DNA of 64,000 nt, taken from Pseudoduganella lutea. Lineage in GTDB: Bacteria; Pseudomonadota; Gammaproteobacteria; Burkholderiales; Burkholderiaceae_D. The stretch is taken from the NCBI RefSeq assembly GCF_004209755.1, contig NZ_CP035913.1, positions 3,348,001 to 3,412,000 on the forward strand, written 5' to 3'. The notes below the pieces were generated by a model. It ran no database searches. It was not told the origin of the DNA and saw only the letters and a list, made by a program, of their open reading frames with translations. Both the position numbers and the translations under genes were made by a program. Positions 35,203 through 44,046 of the stretch are shown here, piece by piece. How positions within the stretch are numbered: position 1 is the first letter of the stretch; every line of letters starts with the position of its first letter.

Positions 35203-36290
35203 GCCAGTCCGCGTGCCGCCGCCTGTTCCTCGTACTCGCCGATCTGTGCCATCGTGAGCGCATGCATGTCGGCCTGTTCGCGGTAATAGCGGTAGTACCA
35301 TTCGCTGACGAGGCGCACACAGTTCGCATAGTCCAGGTTCGCTTCCCAGCGCAGGTGGAACAGTGCCTTGTCGCAGTTCAGCTTCAGCAGGCCCGCTTCA
35401 TGGAACGGGATGTTCCCGGTCACCTCGTAGGCCTGGTCGGGGCTGGCGAAGTGCCAGTGGCGCGACAGGTCGCCCAGCAGCTCGAGCACGGTGCGGCTCT
35501 GCTCCGCACGCGGGCCGAAGTTGAACGCCTCGCCGGACAAGGCGGGATTGCGGGACAGGGCCGCGCCCAGCGTCAGGTAGCCGGACAGCGGCTCGAGCAC
35601 GTGCTGCCAGGGCCGCGTGGCCTGCGGGCTGCGGATCTCGACCTTCTTTCCCTCCGACCAGTTGCGCATGCAGTCCACCACGATGCGATCCTTCGCCCAG
35701 TCGCCACCGCCGATGACGTTGCCGGCGCGCCCGCTGGCCAGGCGCACCTTGCAGTCCGGCGCACGGAAGAACGACCAGTAATACGCATGGATGATGACCT
35801 CGGCCGCGCCCTTCGAGCCGCTGTACACGTCGCGGCCGCCGATGTGGTCCGTTTCGCGGTAGCCCCACAGCCATTCGACGTTTTCATAGCACTTGTCGGA
35901 CGTGATCATCACCGCCACGCATTCGTGGTCCAGCAGGCGCAGCGCCTCGAGCACGTTGGTGGTGCCGATCACGTTCGTCGTGATCGTGTCCACCGGCTCG
36001 GCGTACGAGACGGAGACGATCGGCTGCGCCGCCAGGTGGAACACGAAGTCGGGCTGGAACGACGCGATCGCATTCTTGACGGTGTCGAGATCGCGCACGT
36101 CGCCGAAATGGTGCTCGATGCGGCCTTCGAGACCGGTCTCCTCGAAGATCGAAGGTTGCGTGGGAATGCAGTCGGACAAGCCTGCCACGCGCGCGCCCAG
36201 TCTGAGCAGCCACATCGCCAGCCACGTACCCTTGAACCCCGTATGGCCGGTGACCAGCACCTTCTTGCCGCGGTAGATATCGCCGAACAT
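35190..36290 (-). CDS. rfbG: CDP-glucose 4,6-dehydratase
   Basis: A 366-residue extended SDR that converts CDP-glucose to CDP-4-keto-6-deoxyglucose. The cofactor motif is VLVTGHTGFKGTWLAMWLL. The catalytic stretch has TSDKCYENVEWLWGYRETD (Thr-Ser-Asp-Lys) and RDVYSGSKGAAE with YxxxK. GRAGNVIGGGDWAKDRIVVD is a family signature. The ATG at 36290 is preceded by GGGAG, and the stop of rfbF overlaps this leader region. It lies directly after rfbF, its pathway partner. Confidence 0.95.
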   Translation of the reverse strand: MFGDIYRGKKVLVTGHTGFKGTWLAMWLLRLGARVAGLSDCIPTQPSIFEETGLEGRIEHHFGDVRDLDTVKNAIASFQPDFVFHLAAQPIVSVSYAEPVDTITTNVIGTTNVLEALRLLDHECVAVMITSDKCYENVEWLWGYRETDHIGGRDVYSGSKGAAEVIIHAYYWSFFRAPDCKVRLASGRAGNVIGGGDWAKDRIVVDCMRNWSEGKKVEIRSPQATRPWQHVLEPLSGYLTLGAALSRNPALSGEAFNFGPRAEQSRTVLELLGDLSRHWHFASPDQAYEVTGNIPFHEAGLLKLNCDKALFHLRWEANLDYANCVRLVSEWYYRYYREQADMHALTMAQIGEYEEQAAARGLAWTR

Positions 36291-36292
36291 CG

Positions 36293-37066
36293 TCACTCCC
36301 AGGTTTTCCATGGCGCACGGCCGCTTTTCCACAAATCCTCCAGATGCATCTTGTCGCGCAGTGTATCCATCGGCTGCCAGAAATCGTGGTGGAAAAATGC
36401 CTGCATCTGCCCGTCAAGCGCCAGCCGTTCCATGGGCTGCTTTTCCCACGTGGTGGCGTCGCCCTCGACATAGTCGATCGCCTGAGGCGACAGCACGAAG
36501 AAGCCGCCATTGATCCAGGCGCCGTCGCCTTGCGGTTTTTCCTGGACGCTGGTGATGCGCTCGCCTTCCAGGTTCAGCGCGCCGAAGCGTCCGGGTGGCT
36601 GGATCGCCGTCAGCGTGGCCAGCTTGCCATGCGCGCGGTGGAAGGCGATCAGGTCGGTGATGTTGACGTTCGATACGCCGTCGCCATACGTGAAACAGAA
36701 AGCTTCCTCATCCTTGACGTATTCGCGCACGCGCTTCAGGCGCCCGCCGGTCAGCGTTTCGTCGCCGGTGTCGACCAGCGTGACTTTCCATGGCTCGGCG
36801 CTGCGCGTATGCACTTCCATGCGGTTGTTCTGCATGTCGAACGTCACGTCGGACGTGTGCAGGAAATAGTTGGCGAAGTACTCCTTGATGACGTAGCCCT
36901 TGTAGCCGCAGCAGATCACGAAGTCGTTGACGCCGTGCGCGGAATACCCCTTCAGGATGTGCCACAGGATCGGCTTGCCGCCGATTTCCACCATTGGCTT
37001 GGGTTTCAGCGAGGTTTCTTCGCTGATGCGGGTGCCGAGGCCACCCGCGAGGATCACAGCTTTCAT
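36293..37066 (-). CDS. rfbF: Glucose-1-phosphate cytidylyltransferase
   Basis: A 257-residue nucleotidyltransferase producing CDP-glucose from CTP and glucose 1-phosphate. The N-terminal signature [20 protein letters not shown] and the internal [20 protein letters not shown] and [20 protein letters not shown] match Rfb[21 protein letters not shown] is also conserved. Immediately followed by rfbG. No CDP-4-keto-6-deoxyglucose 3-dehydrase (rfbH/ddhC) is present, so the product is probably not a 3,6-dideoxy sugar. Confidence 0.95.
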   Translation of the reverse strand: MKAVILAGGLGTRISEETSLKPKPMVEIGGKPILWHILKGYSAHGVNDFVICCGYKGYVIKEYFANYFLHTSDVTFDMQNNRMEVHTRSAEPWKVTLVDTGDETLTGGRLKRVREYVKDEEAFCFTYGDGVSNVNITDLIAFHRAHGKLATLTAIQPPGRFGALNLEGERITSVQEKPQGDGAWINGGFFVLSPQAIDYVEGDATTWEKQPMERLALDGQMQAFFHHDFWQPMDTLRDKMHLEDLWKSGRAPWKTWE

Positions 37067-37076
37067 GGTTCTTTCC

Positions 37077-37838
37077 TTAAAGGCGGCCAGTTTCAGTCAG
37101 CACGGTCAGTGGGCGCGCGATCACCCGCTCCGGGCCATATGCCAGCACCTTGCGTGTCAGCAGCAGCGAATGCAGCCGTTCACAGCACAGGCCCATGCTG
37201 CGTTCGTCATAGCCTTCGCGGCGGATGTAATGGTTGTGCGAGAAGCGTGCAACCACCTTCTCGATGTCGCCCAGGATGTCGACAAACCAGTCGACCGGGA
37301 TCACCCCCACGTTGCCGGCCGTGATGAACGAATTCCCGCTCAGGAACTGGGCCGCTTCGTCGTTGGTGACCACGCCGCTGTCGATCGCATCGCCGAAGAA
37401 CATCAGCAGGTCGCGGCCGACCGCGTTGGCGGCATACTGCTGCAGCACCGTGCCGGCGAAGCCGACCGGGACCGAGATGATCGGGGTGGCGCCGTCGGCA
37501 TAGAAGGCTTCCGGCGCCAGTTGCCGCAGCTGGTCGGGGTGCGCATGGAAATTGAATCCGCGTGCCTCGCCGATTTCCACCGTCAGCGCGTAGCGGCGGT
37601 AATGGCAGATGCCGACGAATCCGGTGGCGTGCGCCTCCTCCAGCACACGGCGAATCATGAACAGCGCCGCATACTCTCCCAGCTGATTGTTCTTGAAGGC
37701 GAACTGGGGGCAATGGACGCTCATGCCGATGCCGTGTTCCGGCACGTAGCCGCCGGTACCGACGACGGTCATGAACGGCGGCAGCGGCCAGCCGGGATCC
37801 TTGTGGCTGATGCAATAGAACGGTGGGGCGGTGGTCAT
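37077..37838 (-). CDS. DUF4422-like glycosyltransferase-associated protein
   Basis: A 253-residue protein opening [20 protein letters not shown]. The stretch [20 protein letters not shown] followed by [14 protein letters not shown] resembles DUF4422 proteins of capsule and LPS loci, which contain YIGLCHYRRYF after an E-x-(T/Y)-A helix and are thought to be glycosyltransferases. Residues around [20 protein letters not shown] and [16 protein letters not shown] have no function I can assign. Its place, tight between rfbF and the GSCFA gene, supports a role in assembling the same glycan. Confidence 0.6.
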   Translation of the reverse strand: MTTAPPFYCISHKDPGWPLPPFMTVVGTGGYVPEHGIGMSVHCPQFAFKNNQLGEYAALFMIRRVLEEAHATGFVGICHYRRYALTVEIGEARGFNFHAHPDQLRQLAPEAFYADGATPIISVPVGFAGTVLQQYAANAVGRDLLMFFGDAIDSGVVTNDEAAQFLSGNSFITAGNVGVIPVDWFVDILGDIEKVVARFSHNHYIRREGYDERSMGLCCERLHSLLLTRKVLAYGPERVIARPLTVLTETGRL

Positions 37839-37866
37839 GGTGACTTCCTGTCTGCTTGCCGCGCCG

Positions 37867-38934
37867 TCAGCGCGGCGCCTCGTTGTAGATTTCCTCGCAT
37901 TCGGCCTGGATGAAGCGGGCCGTGTCCGCAGCCGGGTCGAATGCCGGCTGGGCCGGGGCTGCCGCGACGGCCGTGCCGTCGTCGGGCGACAGCAGCGTGG
38001 CGATCAGGCTGCCCATCACGTGTTCGACGCCACGCTGTGCCACGTCGCGCAGGTCGGACGCCAGATATTGGCCGAACGAAGCGGCGTGGCTGATGATCTC
38101 GTACGAAGGGAAATATTGCACATAATCGTAGCGCGGCTCGACGGCGCCGACGGCGGCGCGCAGCACCGATTTCGAATAGCTCGACGCGACCAGCACATTG
38201 TCGTTCGTGTACGTCGCCACCAGCGGCACCGGCGATACGGTCAGGATGATCTTCACGGCCAGGTTCACGCCGCGCACCGCCTGCACCAGGGCATCGAGAT
38301 CGCTCTCGACCTCGGCACAGGTCAGGTTGCGGAACAGGTGGATGGCCGGGTCGAACACGCCTTTCGCGGTGCCCGGGCAGGCCGGATAGGTGTGGCCACC
38401 CGCCGCGTGGTACCAGCTTTCGGTCAGTCCCAGCGTAAAGACGAACACTTCGGCCGTCGTGAACATCGTGCGCACGCAGGCCAGGTGAAAGCGCCGGTCG
38501 TGCCGCGCTTCGTCCCGTGTGGCGAAGCCGTCCGGCACGGCATTCGGTCGCATCAGGTCGTACCAGCGGCCGTCGTGCTCCGCGTAGTCGTCGATCACGG
38601 GCATCTGTCCGAATGCCTGGCGAAACAGTTCGAGCGCCTGGCGCGCCGTGTAGATGTTGCCGTAACGGGCGGTGAACAGTTCGTAGCTAGCCGTTTCGCC
38701 GCCGTGCGCCACGGCCAGCGGATGCGGCTGTTCGGCGAGGTAGCGGCCGCAGCCGGCATGGTTCAGGTAGCGCGCGATGTGCTGCGCGAAGCAGCTGCCG
38801 GCGGTGGCGATGCGGTCGCTGCGCCGTATCATGAATTTCGGCGTGCCGCACAATTGCAGGTCGCGCCATGGCGTTTTCGCCACGAAGCGGTTCCAGAAGT
38901 TCCTGTCGGGCAGGTTGGAATACGGATGCATCAT
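37867..38934 (-). CDS. GSCFA domain protein
   Basis: A 355-residue protein with the name-giving motif in RIATAGSCFAQHIARYLNHA near residues 42-61. GSCFA proteins belong to the SGNH/GDSL-like hydrolase superfamily and are found in polysaccharide loci, where they may add or remove acyl groups (family knowledge; activity not shown here). FVFTLGLTESWYHAAGG and VKIILTVSPVPLVATYT match conserved blocks, with a Glu-Ser and a Ser-Pro-Val-Pro turn. Start at ATG 38934 or the adjacent ATG 38931 (both after a GGGGGG stretch). It overlaps the preceding gene's stop. Confidence 0.85.
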   Translation of the reverse strand: MMHPYSNLPDRNFWNRFVAKTPWRDLQLCGTPKFMIRRSDRIATAGSCFAQHIARYLNHAGCGRYLAEQPHPLAVAHGGETASYELFTARYGNIYTARQALELFRQAFGQMPVIDDYAEHDGRWYDLMRPNAVPDGFATRDEARHDRRFHLACVRTMFTTAEVFVFTLGLTESWYHAAGGHTYPACPGTAKGVFDPAIHLFRNLTCAEVESDLDALVQAVRGVNLAVKIILTVSPVPLVATYTNDNVLVASSYSKSVLRAAVGAVEPRYDYVQYFPSYEIISHAASFGQYLASDLRDVAQRGVEHVMGSLIATLLSPDDGTAVAAAPAQPAFDPAADTARFIQAECEEIYNEAPR

Positions 38935-39767
38935 GGCCCCCCGTCGTCGTAAAGCCGTTTCAGCTCGGCGGCCAGCAACGCACCGTATGCGTCGTTGCCG
39001 TGCGTCGCGCCGAACGCATATTCCGCCTTCAGTCCGCCGCTGGGCGCCAGCGCCTGGCCCGGCGTTTCCACGAAGTGCACCGACACGCCCATCGCCTGCA
39101 GGCCTTCGCGGATGATCCGGTTCGACAAGTGGTAGTACTTCAGCCGCAGCGACAAAGGCGCGATACCGTAGTGGTCGAGGTACTGGCGGAAACCTTCCGG
39201 CACGCGGCGGATCTCGTCTTCCGATTCCGTCGGCGGTGGCGCGAACACGTGCACCAGGCGGATCTCCGGCAGCGCCACGCGGGCCAGTGCCAGCGCGGCG
39301 ACCGTCGATTGCTGGTAGGGGGCGAGCTGGCTGCGGATCACCGCTTCGGCCACCGGCTGCGCACCCTCGATGAAAGGCAGGTCCTCGTGGCCCGGCAGGA
39401 CAAAGTCGAATGGCTGCGGGTGGCGCACCAGCGACAGCGCCGAATGCGCGCTGCCATGCAGGATCGAGACCAGCATCGCGTCGTGCTGCCGCGGCTGCAA
39501 TTGCGACAGCAGTTCGATAAAGCCCGGATGGCCCTGCAGCATGCGGCTGCCATCGCCGGCCGGCTGCATCTGGACGATATCGCCCCAGCCCTGGTCCGAA
39601 ATGATCAGGCTGTTCAGCATGTCGCCTGGCAGCATTCCCGGTTTCGTGGCCACCGGCGTGAAATCGGTGGCCTTGCTGGTGATCCATTCATCCAGCTCAG
39701 GTGCCCGGCCCGCGGCGACGGCGCGCAGCAGGCAGACGGTATGGCTCATGCCCATCACGTAAATCAT
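38931..39767 (-). CDS. Unknown protein of the glycan operon
   Basis: I do not recognise this 278-residue protein with confidence. It starts MIYVMGMSHTVCLLRAVAAG and ends with AFGATHGNDAYGALLAAELK. The opening strand followed by Ser-His, and the closing His-Gly-Asn-Asp-Ala-Tyr-Gly, are reminiscent of SGNH-type hydrolases in polysaccharide clusters, where a late His-x-x-x-x-Tyr-Gly segment is common. This is an impression only. There is no signal peptide or membrane helix. It is embedded between the acetyltransferase gene and the GSCFA gene, the next gene downstream, with overlapping or one-base spacing. A joint acyl-modification role with GSCFA is possible. Confidence 0.55.
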   Translation of the reverse strand: MIYVMGMSHTVCLLRAVAAGRAPELDEWITSKATDFTPVATKPGMLPGDMLNSLIISDQGWGDIVQMQPAGDGSRMLQGHPGFIELLSQLQPRQHDAMLVSILHGSAHSALSLVRHPQPFDFVLPGHEDLPFIEGAQPVAEAVIRSQLAPYQQSTVAALALARVALPEIRLVHVFAPPPTESEDEIRRVPEGFRQYLDHYGIAPLSLRLKYYHLSNRIIREGLQAMGVSVHFVETPGQALAPSGGLKAEYAFGATHGNDAYGALLAAELKRLYDDGGP

Positions 39768-39768
39768 G

Positions 39769-40269
39769 TCAGTCCTCGTGGGGCGACGTTGGTGGCGGCG
39801 CCTCGGCCGGATCCAGGTAGCGGACCAGGCGTGCGGGGTTGCCGGTGACCAGCGCATGCGGCGGCACGTCGCGGGTCACCACGGCGCCCGCACCCACCAT
39901 CGCATGGTGGCCGATCGTCACGCCCGGCAGGATCACGGCGCCGGCGCCGATCGACGCGTGATGTTCGACCACCGTTTGCGGGAAGGCGTCGGGATACTGC
40001 TTCGAGCGCGGATAGCGGTCGTTGGTGAACGTGGCGTTCGGGCCGATGAACACATGGTCGCCTACCCGCAATCCATCCCACAGGTAGACGCCGCACTTGA
40101 CGGTGACGCTGTCGCCGACGATCACATCGTTCTCGACGAGGCAATGGGCGTTGATGTTGCAGTGGTCGCCGATCACGGCACCCTGCAGCACCACGCAGAA
40201 TTGCCAGACGGTGGTCGAAGGACCGATCTGCGTGCTGTGCACGTCGGCCAGTGGATGGATTTTCGCCAT
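39769..40269 (-). CDS. Hexapeptide-repeat acetyltransferase, FdtC/QdtC-like
   Basis: A 166-residue left-handed beta-helix acyltransferase. The segment [20 protein letters not shown] followed by [20 protein letters not shown] and [17 protein letters not shown] is very close to FdtC/QdtC/WlbB enzymes, which N-acetylate dTDP-3-amino-3,6-dideoxyhexoses with acetyl-CoA. The RxPxSKQYPD loop and the following beta-helix coils ([20 protein letters not shown]) are typical. It sits directly after the aminotransferase and ketoisomerase genes of the same pathway. Start ATG 40269. Confidence 0.85.
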   Translation of the reverse strand: MAKIHPLADVHSTQIGPSTTVWQFCVVLQGAVIGDHCNINAHCLVENDVIVGDSVTVKCGVYLWDGLRVGDHVFIGPNATFTNDRYPRSKQYPDAFPQTVVEHHASIGAGAVILPGVTIGHHAMVGAGAVVTRDVPPHALVTGNPARLVRYLDPAEAPPPTSPHED

Positions 40270-40277
40270 GGCGTTTC

Positions 40278-41387
40278 CTACAGCGCCGCCACGGCGGCAC
40301 GTACGGCCGCGGCCACCTCGTCCACCTGGGCCGGTGTCATGCCGGGCGCGATCGGCAGGCTCAGCACTTCGCGGTGGATCGCCTCGGCGATCGGGAAGGC
40401 GCCCTCCTGGTAGCCCAGTTCGGCATATGCCTGCTGCATGTGCGGCGCGATCGGGTAATGGACGATCGTGCCGATACCCGCTTCGGCCAGCTTCGCCGCC
40501 AGCGCATCGCGCCGCGCGTGCCGCACCACGTACAGGTGCCACACCGGCTCGGCCCATTCGGGCACGAACGGCAGCGCCAGCCCGTCGATACCGGCCAGCA
40601 GTTCGTCGTAGCGTGCGGCGACGGCGCGGCGCGCGGCGTTGTCGGCGTCCAGCGTTGCCAGCTTGACGGACAGGAAGGCCGCCTGCAGCTCGTCCAGCCG
40701 CGAGTTGAAGCCCTGCACGAGGTTTTGGTATTTCTTTTGCGAGCCGTAGTTGCGATAAGTGCGCACGATATCGTTCAGTGCCGTATCGTCGGTGACGATG
40801 CCACCCCCATCACCCAGCGCGCCCAGGTTCTTGCCCGGATAGAAGCTGAATGCGCCCGCGTGGCCCAGGCTGCCCGTGCGGCGGCCGCGGTAGCGCGCAC
40901 CGTGCGCCTGCGCGGCATCCTCGATCAGCTTCAGGCCATGCCGGTCGGCCAGTGCGCACAGCGGGTCCATGTCCGCCGGCTGGCCATACAGGTGCACTGC
41001 GATGATTGCCCGCGTGCGCGGCGTGATGGCCGCTTCGACCAGTGCCGGATCGAGGTTGTACGTGGCTTCCACGGGTTCGACGGGAATCGGCACGGCGCCG
41101 ACCTGGCTGACCGCCAGCCAGGTGGCGATGAAGGTATTCGACGGCACGATCACCTCGTCGCCGGGGCCGATGCCGTAACCCTTCAGCACCAGCATGATCG
41201 CGTCGAGGCCGTTGGCCACGCCGATGCCGTGCCGCGCCTCGCAGTATGCGGCGAACGATTGTTCGAATTGCTCGACTTCCTTGCCGAGGATGTACCAGCC
41301 GGAATCGAGCACGCGCCGGAATGCCGCCTGCAACTGATCGGCATGCGCATGGTTGAGGGCCTTCAGGTCGAGGAATGGAACGCTCAT
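40278..41387 (-). CDS. PLP-dependent sugar aminotransferase, FdtB/QdtB-like (DegT/DnrJ/EryC1)
   Basis: A 369-residue aminotransferase of the DegT/DnrJ/EryC1/StrS group. The PLP lysine lies in [20 protein letters not shown], and [20 protein letters not shown] precedes it. Substrate-site segments [16 protein letters not shown] and [16 protein letters not shown] are present. Beside the FdtA-like ketoisomerase and FdtC-like acetyltransferase it should aminate dTDP-3-keto-6-deoxyhexose at C3, giving a Fuc3N- or Qui3N-type sugar (inference). Its ATG overlaps the stop of the ketoisomerase gene (ATGA). Confidence 0.88.
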   Translation of the reverse strand: MSVPFLDLKALNHAHADQLQAAFRRVLDSGWYILGKEVEQFEQSFAAYCEARHGIGVANGLDAIMLVLKGYGIGPGDEVIVPSNTFIATWLAVSQVGAVPIPVEPVEATYNLDPALVEAAITPRTRAIIAVHLYGQPADMDPLCALADRHGLKLIEDAAQAHGARYRGRRTGSLGHAGAFSFYPGKNLGALGDGGGIVTDDTALNDIVRTYRNYGSQKKYQNLVQGFNSRLDELQAAFLSVKLATLDADNAARRAVAARYDELLAGIDGLALPFVPEWAEPVWHLYVVRHARRDALAAKLAEAGIGTIVHYPIAPHMQQAYAELGYQEGAFPIAEAIHREVLSLPIAPGMTPAQVDEVAAAVRAAVAAL

Positions 41388-41818
41388 GGCTTGCTTTCCG
41401 CTGCGTCGCGACGGCGCACCATCGCCGCAAAATCGTCGTAGTCGTAGTGGTAATCGGCCTTGTCGAACTTGGTCGACGCCAGCACCAGGCACACGCCTCC
41501 GGACGAAAAGTTTTCCACTTCGCGCCACATCATCTTCGGAATGTAGAGGCCGTAATAGGACCGGTTCAGGTGGAACTTCTTGCGTTCGTAGCCATCGTCG
41601 ACGATCACGTCGAAGCTGCCGGACATCGCGATCATCAGCTGCTGCAGCTCGACGTGGCCGTGGCCGGCGCGCGACGAGCCGCCCGGCACGTCATACAGGT
41701 AATACACGCGTTCGATGTCGAACGGCACCTGGACGCCGCCTTCGATGACCGACAGGTTGCCGCGCGGGTCGGCGTGCTTCGGCAGGTCGATGATGCGGCA
41801 GTGCTCCATCATGCCCAT
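41384..41818 (-). CDS. dTDP-4-keto-6-deoxyhexose 3,4-ketoisomerase, FdtA/QdtA-like cupin
   Basis: A 144-residue cupin of the WxcM/FdtA family. DPRGNLSVIEGGVQVPFDIERVYY is typical (listed here only as the run around DPRGNLSVIE and IERVYYLYDVP). GGSSRAGHGHVELQQLMIA carries the active-site His pair, and YYGLYIPKMMWREVENFSSG and LVLASTKFDKADYHYDYDDF complete the family pattern. It isomerises dTDP-4-keto-6-deoxyglucose to the 3-keto form used by the aminotransferase. Whether it makes the galacto (FdtA) or gluco (QdtA) product cannot be decided here. The start is 41818 or ATG 41812. RmlA and RmlB, which supply the substrate, are not in the window. Confidence 0.87.
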   Translation of the reverse strand: MGMMEHCRIIDLPKHADPRGNLSVIEGGVQVPFDIERVYYLYDVPGGSSRAGHGHVELQQLMIAMSGSFDVIVDDGYERKKFHLNRSYYGLYIPKMMWREVENFSSGGVCLVLASTKFDKADYHYDYDDFAAMVRRRDAAESKP

Positions 41819-41822
41819 GGTG

Positions 41823-42701
41823 TCAATCCTTCAACGGTTGGAGATAAGTCTGGTAGCGCTCGTACGAGTCGCCGATCTGGGTGAACACGCCGCGCAGCGA
41901 TTCCCAGGCGCCGCGCACCTGCTCCTGCGTGGCCAGCAGCTCGTCGTTCGAGATCACACCCGTCGCGTGAGAGGCCAGCAGCAGGTCGAAGTAATCGGAA
42001 AAGCAGTAGCCGAAGTTGGGGTTGGCGTTGATGTTCGAATTGGATTGCAGCACCGGGTCGCGGCGGAAATAACTCAGTTCCTCGTCGATATAGAACGCGG
42101 TGCCGCCGGCGGCCAGGTTGAAATAGGCGGCCAGGTCGGCCAGGCCGTGCGTGCAGTCGTGCGGGCCGACGACAAACAGTTTGCGGGGGCCGATCTCCCA
42201 CAACTTGCTGCGGCGGAACAGGATCGTCGAGAACTCGCCGACGAAGTTGCGCATGCCCAGCGTGGAGCTGCGCTGCAGCTCCAGTCCGGTCATGCTGCCG
42301 CTGGCCTCGAACGGGCGGCGCGTTTCGGTACGCCCGTTGCGCGCATCGATCACCTGGCTGGCGGAAAACACCAGTTGCACGTCGGGCCGGTCCTGCAGCG
42401 CGGCCACCATGCGCTCGATACAGAACGGGTGCAGGATATCGTCGTCGAACAACGGCTTGACCAGTTCGCCCTTGGCGCTGAAGAAGGCCGACAGCACGTT
42501 TTCCTCGCGGATCACGCTGTTGCGCTGGTAGATCACGCCGGGAAAACGGGCGCAGATGTCGCGGATCGCCTCGGTCGGGCAATTGTCGCTGACGAGGATC
42601 TCCGTGTTCAGGTAAGTCTGCCCGATCGCGGAGCGCAGGCACTGTTCGAAGTGCTCGGCCTTGTACGACGGGATGACGATGGAGACTTTCGGGAATGGCA
42701 T
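41823..42701 (-). CDS. Glycosyltransferase family 2 protein
   Basis: A 292-residue GT-A enzyme. MPFPKVSIVIPSYKAEHFEQ, followed by TEILVSDNCPTEA and VKPLFDDDILHPFC (Asp-Asp-Asp metal site), is the GT2 core, though the acidic motif is DDDI rather than DxD. The second half (HDCTHGLADLAAYFNLAAGG, FYIDEELSYFRRDP) is the acceptor-side region. There is no membrane helix, so it probably works in the cytoplasm on a lipid-linked or protein acceptor. Start ATG 42701. Tightly packed with the ketoisomerase gene on one side and the fusion glycosyltransferase on the other. Confidence 0.88.
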   Translation of the reverse strand: MPFPKVSIVIPSYKAEHFEQCLRSAIGQTYLNTEILVSDNCPTEAIRDICARFPGVIYQRNSVIREENVLSAFFSAKGELVKPLFDDDILHPFCIERMVAALQDRPDVQLVFSASQVIDARNGRTETRRPFEASGSMTGLELQRSSTLGMRNFVGEFSTILFRRSKLWEIGPRKLFVVGPHDCTHGLADLAAYFNLAAGGTAFYIDEELSYFRRDPVLQSNSNINANPNFGYCFSDYFDLLLASHATGVISNDELLATQEQVRGAWESLRGVFTQIGDSYERYQTYLQPLKD

Positions 42702-42710
42702 GCGTTGTCC

Positions 42711-44030
42711 TCAGACGAGATGGGCCACGATCACGTATTGCCAGGCCAGGGCATCCTGCGCTGCCTGTTCGCCGTCGTTGCCGCTGGCCTGGGCCAGCGC
42801 GCGGATCGCGGGCAGGAAGGCATCGCGCCCCGGCTCGTCGCGGATCACCGGCGAGCCGGCCGCGAACTCGAAGCCGGCCTGGCGCAGCGCGTCGAGCACG
42901 GTGCCCCGGGTGTACAGGTGCAAGTCGCCGGGCGTCACGATTCCGCCTTCGCGATAGCGCAGGTCGCCGATCGCCAGGCCAGCCTGCACGCTCCAGTGCT
43001 GGGCGTTGCGGATCGACAGCACCAGCTTGCCACCGGGGGCGATCAGGCGGCGTATCGTCGCCAGCACGGCGGCCGGGTCGCGGAATTCGCCCAGCACTTC
43101 GCCAAGCACCCAGCAATCGGCACCGGCCGCATGGGTCAGCAGCCGTTCGTCGGCCAGTTCCATGTCGGCGTCGAACACGTAGTCACAGTGCGGTCGCGCC
43201 AGGTCGGCCTTCGCGCCATCCTTTTCGATGCCGGTATAGCGGCAGATCGGGAAGCGGGCACGGTAGGCTTTCGCGAACGTGCCGTCGCCGCAGCCGATAT
43301 CGACGATGCGCTGCGCATCCTGCGGCATGAAGTGCAGCAAATGGGCATTCACCTCGCTGCCGGTGGAGGGCAGGTCGTAGTGGTAGCCGCCGGTGCGCAG
43401 CACGGTTCCCTGCCATGGGTGCTTGATGTAATGGATCGCTTCGGGCGAATGGAAGTCGTCTTTCACCCAGTCCACGTGGCCGATCAGGTCCCGGTTGCCG
43501 CTCTGGTGCAGCGCCAGCATCGTGGTGATCAGCGGCGCGCCGTGCTTGATCGGCAGTGGCCATTGGCGCACCACGTCCATGTTGACCAGCATGCAGGCCG
43601 GGTGCAGGTAGGCCACGGGGCCGTCGTCCGGCCGGTCGTAACCCTGTTCGTTGACGAGCTGGATGCCGCCCACGCCCCACATGCCGGGTTGCAGGTGGGA
43701 CTGCAGCGATTCCAGGAAGCCTGCACGCTTGATTTCCACGTCGGAATCGAGGAACAGGACCTGGCCTTCCAGACCCAGGTTCTCGATCGCCCACGTCATG
43801 CCCGGACCGTGGTGGATGTTGTAGCCGAACGGGATGAATTCCACGTTCTCGAAGCGCTGGGTGATGGGGCCGATCTGCGCCGCGATCTCCGGCCGCGAGC
43901 CATCGATCACGTACACCTTGTTCGGGTAGAACTGGCGAAACGTGCGCAGCAGCGCCTCGATCAGGTCCGGCGAGTTGTACGACACGGTCACGACCGGAAT
44001 GTCCTGGACTGGGATGGCGTTGGTTTGCAT
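42711..44030 (-). CDS. Fusion of GT2-like glycosyltransferase and class I methyltransferase
   Basis: A 439-residue two-domain protein. Residues 1-215 are a GT-A-like transferase (PVVTVSYNSPDLIEALLRTF, VLFLDSDVEIKRAGF with the DxD). Residues 215-439 are a methyltransferase with the intact SAM motif AQRIVDIGCGDGTFAKAYRA, IEKDG as the acidic ribose site, and LIAPGGKLVLSIRNAQHWSV as a later strand. The last segment (AQDALAWQYVIVAHLV) is clearly related to the C-terminus of the neighbouring GT41 protein (EQDALPYQYLVRAIAA). It may add and methylate the terminal sugar of a chain (inference). Start ATG 44030. Confidence 0.8.
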   Translation of the reverse strand: MQTNAIPVQDIPVVTVSYNSPDLIEALLRTFRQFYPNKVYVIDGSRPEIAAQIGPITQRFENVEFIPFGYNIHHGPGMTWAIENLGLEGQVLFLDSDVEIKRAGFLESLQSHLQPGMWGVGGIQLVNEQGYDRPDDGPVAYLHPACMLVNMDVVRQWPLPIKHGAPLITTMLALHQSGNRDLIGHVDWVKDDFHSPEAIHYIKHPWQGTVLRTGGYHYDLPSTGSEVNAHLLHFMPQDAQRIVDIGCGDGTFAKAYRARFPICRYTGIEKDGAKADLARPHCDYVFDADMELADERLLTHAAGADCWVLGEVLGEFRDPAAVLATIRRLIAPGGKLVLSIRNAQHWSVQAGLAIGDLRYREGGIVTPGDLHLYTRGTVLDALRQAGFEFAAGSPVIRDEPGRDAFLPAIRALAQASGNDGEQAAQDALAWQYVIVAHLV

Positions 44031-44046
44031 GATGTGCCTCTTATTT

